Assembly (NCBI RefSeq): GCF_900496995.4
Contig: NC_044023.1
Location: 24,250,453 to 24,314,452 of the forward strand
Direction of reading: 5' to 3'
Source of the DNA: Aquila chrysaetos chrysaetos
Taxonomy: Eukaryota > Chordata > Aves > Accipitriformes > Accipitridae
DNA length: 64,000 nucleotides
Made by a program: the position numbers and the translations under genes. Under the pieces are notes generated by a model. The model saw only the letters and a list, made by a program, of their open reading frames with translations. It had not been told where the DNA came from and did no database searches. Of this stretch, positions 60,238 to 64,000 are shown piece by piece. Position 1 is the stretch's first letter; each line of letters opens with the position of its first letter.

Positions 60238-63200
60238 GACTGATTACTTCAGGGGTTTTAAAATAGATTCAACTTTGGTTTACGTTCATTTTAATTAGGG
60301 TAAGAACATTTTTGGACTCCTAGACTTTGCTCCACTGGTTACATGGCATAGTGCCACCAATATTAAAAACACAAAGCAAATGTACTTGACCTTCTACAAA
60401 AATGTGCAAATGTTAGTACTTTGGTAAGTCAGATCCCTTCCCATATCTTATGATGCATTTTGTAATACTGAGGTTTGCTTGTCCAGGGACAAGAAGATCC
60501 TGACTACATACTACACAGTCACTATCCCAATCTCGGGTCAAGTCAGGTACAGATATGTTACAGTGACATTTCTAACACCCCACCTTCCTTACCTTAGGGA
60601 TGAAGTGAACTTGTTTCTCACAACACCAAGGTACACTTTGAGGTAGGCACGGATCTTGAATTGTAATGGTGCACAATTAATGACAGACTGTCCTTTTTTT
60701 TAATTTTATTTTCTCCACACAACAAAGTTGGACAGGAAATACATCTACCAGGTATCATTTTTAGAATTTGATTAAAAGCTCTACAGAAAAGCTGCAACTG
60801 TATTTAGGAGTGAAACTGAGCTATGATTGAATGGCAAAGTCACTATAAAAGCCTTTCATCAAACCCCACATTAATTTTTAGGCATTCAGATCTGATACTG
60901 CCCAAGGAACTGACCCAAACCTGCAGTCAAGTTAGCATTATCCATGACCTATTTGATGTCTGCATCAGAGAACCGTGAGACTTTCAATAAGTGCTCACCA
61001 AGAGGTTATCAAGAGCCTGAAATGCTGCCTCAATTTCATCAGATACAGAGCAATACAAACTTAGGTCCTTGGCCCAATTATATTACTCCATGGCAATTGG
61101 ATTTATTACTTAACAGATGAGAAAAGCAAGAAAAAAACGCTTTTGAAAGTTCAGAGAACACTGAAATTGTGCTTAAGTAAGTTTCAGGAAAGGAATGAAG
61201 TTTTGCTAAAAATATACTCTGAACTGCCACTAAAATATCCCTACACTGCTCCATTTGTGCACTTTTACAAATAAATAGCAAGGATGTCATACACAAATAC
61301 TTGGGTGTATTTTTGAGCACTATCTTCTAATCTCTTTGTGTCACAACGAGACAATTAGTAGAAATAAAAAAAGACTCTAGGGAATTTACATAATGTCTCA
61401 ATTTTCATTAAAAGCTTAAAAAAAAGACTATTTATTTTAAATGCAGAATATGAATGTTTAGTGCTTCTTTATTAGATCTGTCATGTAAATGAAAACGTTC
61501 AACAAATCACCATTCCCACTGAAAATGGCACAATATCTTGGTTCAGGACTTCATCTGTTCACATGAGGCTCTCACTGTCTGCTTAAGACATAACTGCACC
61601 TAGAGAAGCTGTTATGGTCAGACCAACTTCAGCTTAACACCTGAACAGACAAGAAGGCTGCTTTCAGAAACAAAAGCTATAGATTTCAATTGAGACCCAG
61701 CCATTCCTTCTCAACGTTACCATTTTTTTCACCTGCTCAGGGAAAATAAAGGGTCAGCACGAGTTTTAAGTTTGTTTTACATAGTCTAATTCTCTTTCAG
61801 AGACCTTCAGTCTGAAATTGTATGAAACCTGTAACTCTCCTGCTAAGAACTCTGGCAAACACTAAAAAGAAAATGGTCACAAAATGGGCAGTGGAAGGAT
61901 CCAGTCCTGCTCGCGTCGCCCCAACACAGCACTGCAGAAACCATCCTGGGTTACAGACAGGAATATTGAACTGAGTTTTCCCACTGCAATTGCCCTACCA
62001 TGTGCTTGGCATCCGTGCATCATCTGGACATGCCACAGAGGACAGCAGCTCACTGCTCCCACTGGGGAGTGAGGAAGGGGATTACAAAGCAGTGATCTTT
62101 CCCACTCCCAGGAATGCACTCCCTGAATGAAGTAAAGTAAAATTATTGAGCCATGCTTTCACTGCTGAGCAAAGAGCAGCCTGTTCACGTTTCTTCCACT
62201 GAAGCTTTAGCGTGAATTTTAGCCTTTCCAGAGACACAAGAAACACCACATCCAAACTATGGAAAAGCATAAAATGGAAGATATTTTTTAGGACTGAAAA
62301 TCACATTTGTCAAAAAATGATACATTTACATAAAGAAAAATATTTCAGCTAACGAAATGATCCTGCTTTTAAGGATCATACTCTAGAACAATATTGGCTT
62401 GTCCTTTAGTATGTGAAACTAAGAGTAGTAATAAGGATTTGCATCTAAATACCAAGAAAGTATAAAGAAATGTATTCTCCATGATCACACCTGTATCTAA
62501 ATGAAGACCCTTTCCCTTGGTCTTGCTCTGCAGAGCGCCTCAGTGAGTTTCATAACTAGACCTGTCACCAACAGAATGGGTATGTACTTACCTTAAAAGT
62601 GAGATTCTGTAGGGCAGCATACAGTAATGCTTAGAAATGTTCGGTCCTCATGCCCTAATATCAAATAATGTCATTTGGGATTTCCACATACTAAAAGATG
62701 TAAAAGTCTGAATATGGACTATTTAAAAGTATTCTCATCAGCACAAAACGTGCACTTGAGCCTAAGCTACACAGAGACCATCACTACATCTTTCAAGCTT
62801 CAGCAAGAAACTTCAAACAGCTAATGAAAAGGCATGTCCAGTACAGGGGTTCAAGTTGGCCATTAGCTACAGCTTTTTGTTCTACTTGGAAAAACCTTAC
62901 TTCTGATAACACTCACCCACTGGCAAACGTTTAATATAGTCCAGAGGCAAGACAGCAATATAACTCAAAGCCAATAGTTTAAGTATCTGGAAGGCTAAAC
63001 TATAACACAACATAGGCCAAAGATAAACAACATTCAAACTACCAATTTCATAATGTGTCACTTTACAAAGAGCATCCATCAGCAGTTGCACCTCCCCCCC
63101 GTTTTTGTTTTTTTTGTTTGTTTTCAAGAATTTGCAAAATACGAGTACCCTCGAAGAACAAATTACTTAGGACACAGAATGAAGAGAAATCTCATTTAGT

Positions 63201-64000
63201 TTAAGGCTAGCTTTACTGTTTTATATTCTGCCCATTTCTAGCTTTGATGCCTACATATTTCCACAGCAGAATGGTAATTACCTTACATTCAAAAGTGTAT
63301 TAAGACACAAAGCCAAAACCTGGAACTTCTATATTACTTGGTTCTCTTGTTTTGTAAATATCTGATTATTAACTCTTATAAAAATAAAGTAAGAGAGATG
63401 ATATCTTTCTGGTATAACTCAACTTCTATAAAATCTGGGCTGGTTCTGAAATATACCATCTGTCTGTTCTTTGGTATGCTGGCCTGTGCCTTCCCGTGGT
63501 AAGTTTGCCAAAGCAAAGCCCTCACTTGACCTACCGTGCTACTCAGCCTCCTGCAGGATACAGTTCTGCAATGAATAGAAAGAGTAACTTTCATGAAAGC
63601 TGTAGATCTGCTTTACTTAATATCCTTCTGCACTTATCAACCTGGCCAAACTTTATTACCAGTCAACTAAAACAAATCCACCAAATGACTGAGAAGTTTC
63701 CTGGGTGAAGGAAATTATCAAAGAAACAAACGATTTTGCTATGGATACATATTGTAACTGATGTTAACATCCATTACTGCTAGATAGAAACACTCCATTA
63801 ATGAACTCTATTACTGTTTTCATTATTGGCATTCTCATTTCTTCTTCCACTAGGGAACGTGTTTTTCCAACTCATGCAAGAAGCCACAGGTGCCAAACCC
63901 TTAAGCCACAGCATATTGTCTCCTGTACTGCAGAAATCAATTCTGCCAATAGGCATCTCCAGAATGGAGCTCAGGGAGCACAAAAAAAGAAAGATTTGAT

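Larger units (their letters stand above)
53725..64000 (-). other. Probable RAD18 intronic region
   Basis: About 10 kb of AT-rich DNA lies upstream of the terminal exon on the minus strand. Several sequences look like minus-strand donors (for example next to 54768, 57729, 59334, 62591 and 62920), but none ends an open frame that I can match to RAD18's RING, zinc-finger, SAP or acidic serine-rich C-terminal segments. One or more short exons may be hidden here. Human RAD18 has large introns, so all 10 kb could be intronic. It includes a diverged CR1-like element near 58.1 kb. Confidence 0.45.

Noticed and set aside
60596-60690. Minus-strand frame ending at a good donor (CTAAG|GTAAGG), considered as a RAD18 exon
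   Set aside because: The reading (containing KIRAYLKVYLGVVRNKF) does not match any RAD18 segment known to me. It was kept out without transcript evidence.
63798-63983. 61-codon minus-strand frame at the window edge
   Set aside because: It ends in an Asn-rich low-complexity stretch with no recognised family, and its length is compatible with chance in this region.
1-64000. CRISPR arrays, bacterial operons, riboswitches, phage or insertion sequences
   Set aside because: No array of spaced direct repeats, no ribosome-binding-site-led gene clusters and no transposase frames were seen. The DNA is vertebrate nuclear sequence.

Overview
The window is vertebrate nuclear DNA, most likely from a bird. 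It has intron-split genes with vertebrate splice sites, no operons, a CR1 LINE tail of the avian/reptilian type at about 32.2 kb, compact introns, and GC-rich CpG patches on an otherwise ordinary background. The left half is GC-rich. The right quarter (about 50-64 kb) is clearly more AT-rich.

Three genes can be supported. (1) CAV3 (caveolin-3), plus strand, has two coding exons at 4948-5061 and 8081-8422 and encodes 151 residues. (2) OXTR (oxytocin receptor; called the mesotocin receptor in birds), minus strand, has two coding exons at 18403-17473 and 12599-12352. It encodes 392 residues, and its start lies in a strong CpG island (about 18.3-19.5 kb). (3) The last coding exon of a minus-strand gene at 53724-53622 is best explained as the C-terminus of RAD18. 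The order CAV3 - OXTR - RAD18 with strands +, -, - is the arrangement I know from human 3p25, which supports all three calls.

Layout: 1-4.7 kb is CAV3 upstream sequence with no recognisable gene. A muscle-type promoter cluster (CArG-like, MEF2, E-box) lies at about 4.73-4.83 kb. CAV3 occupies 4.9-8.95 kb. CAV3 and OXTR converge, with predicted 3' ends about 2.3 kb apart (about 8.95 and 11.29 kb). OXTR extends from about 11.3 kb to its CpG island. About 33 kb of intergenic DNA follows (19.5-52.9 kb), containing scattered CpG-rich patches, short tandem repeats and old interspersed repeats. RAD18 3' UTR, terminal exon and probably intron sequence fill 52.9-64 kb. I could not identify any further RAD18 exon.

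The genes do not form a pathway. CAV3 builds muscle caveolae, OXTR is a neuropeptide GPCR, and RAD18 is a DNA-damage-tolerance E3 ligase. They are neighbours by conserved synteny. I found no convincing previously undescribed system. The items most worth checking are an overlapping upstream ORF at the OXTR start, the CAV3 promoter motif cluster, a 54-bp perfect tandem duplication, orphan CpG islands in the OXTR-RAD18 interval, and a GC-rich open-frame patch inside the AT-rich RAD18 region.
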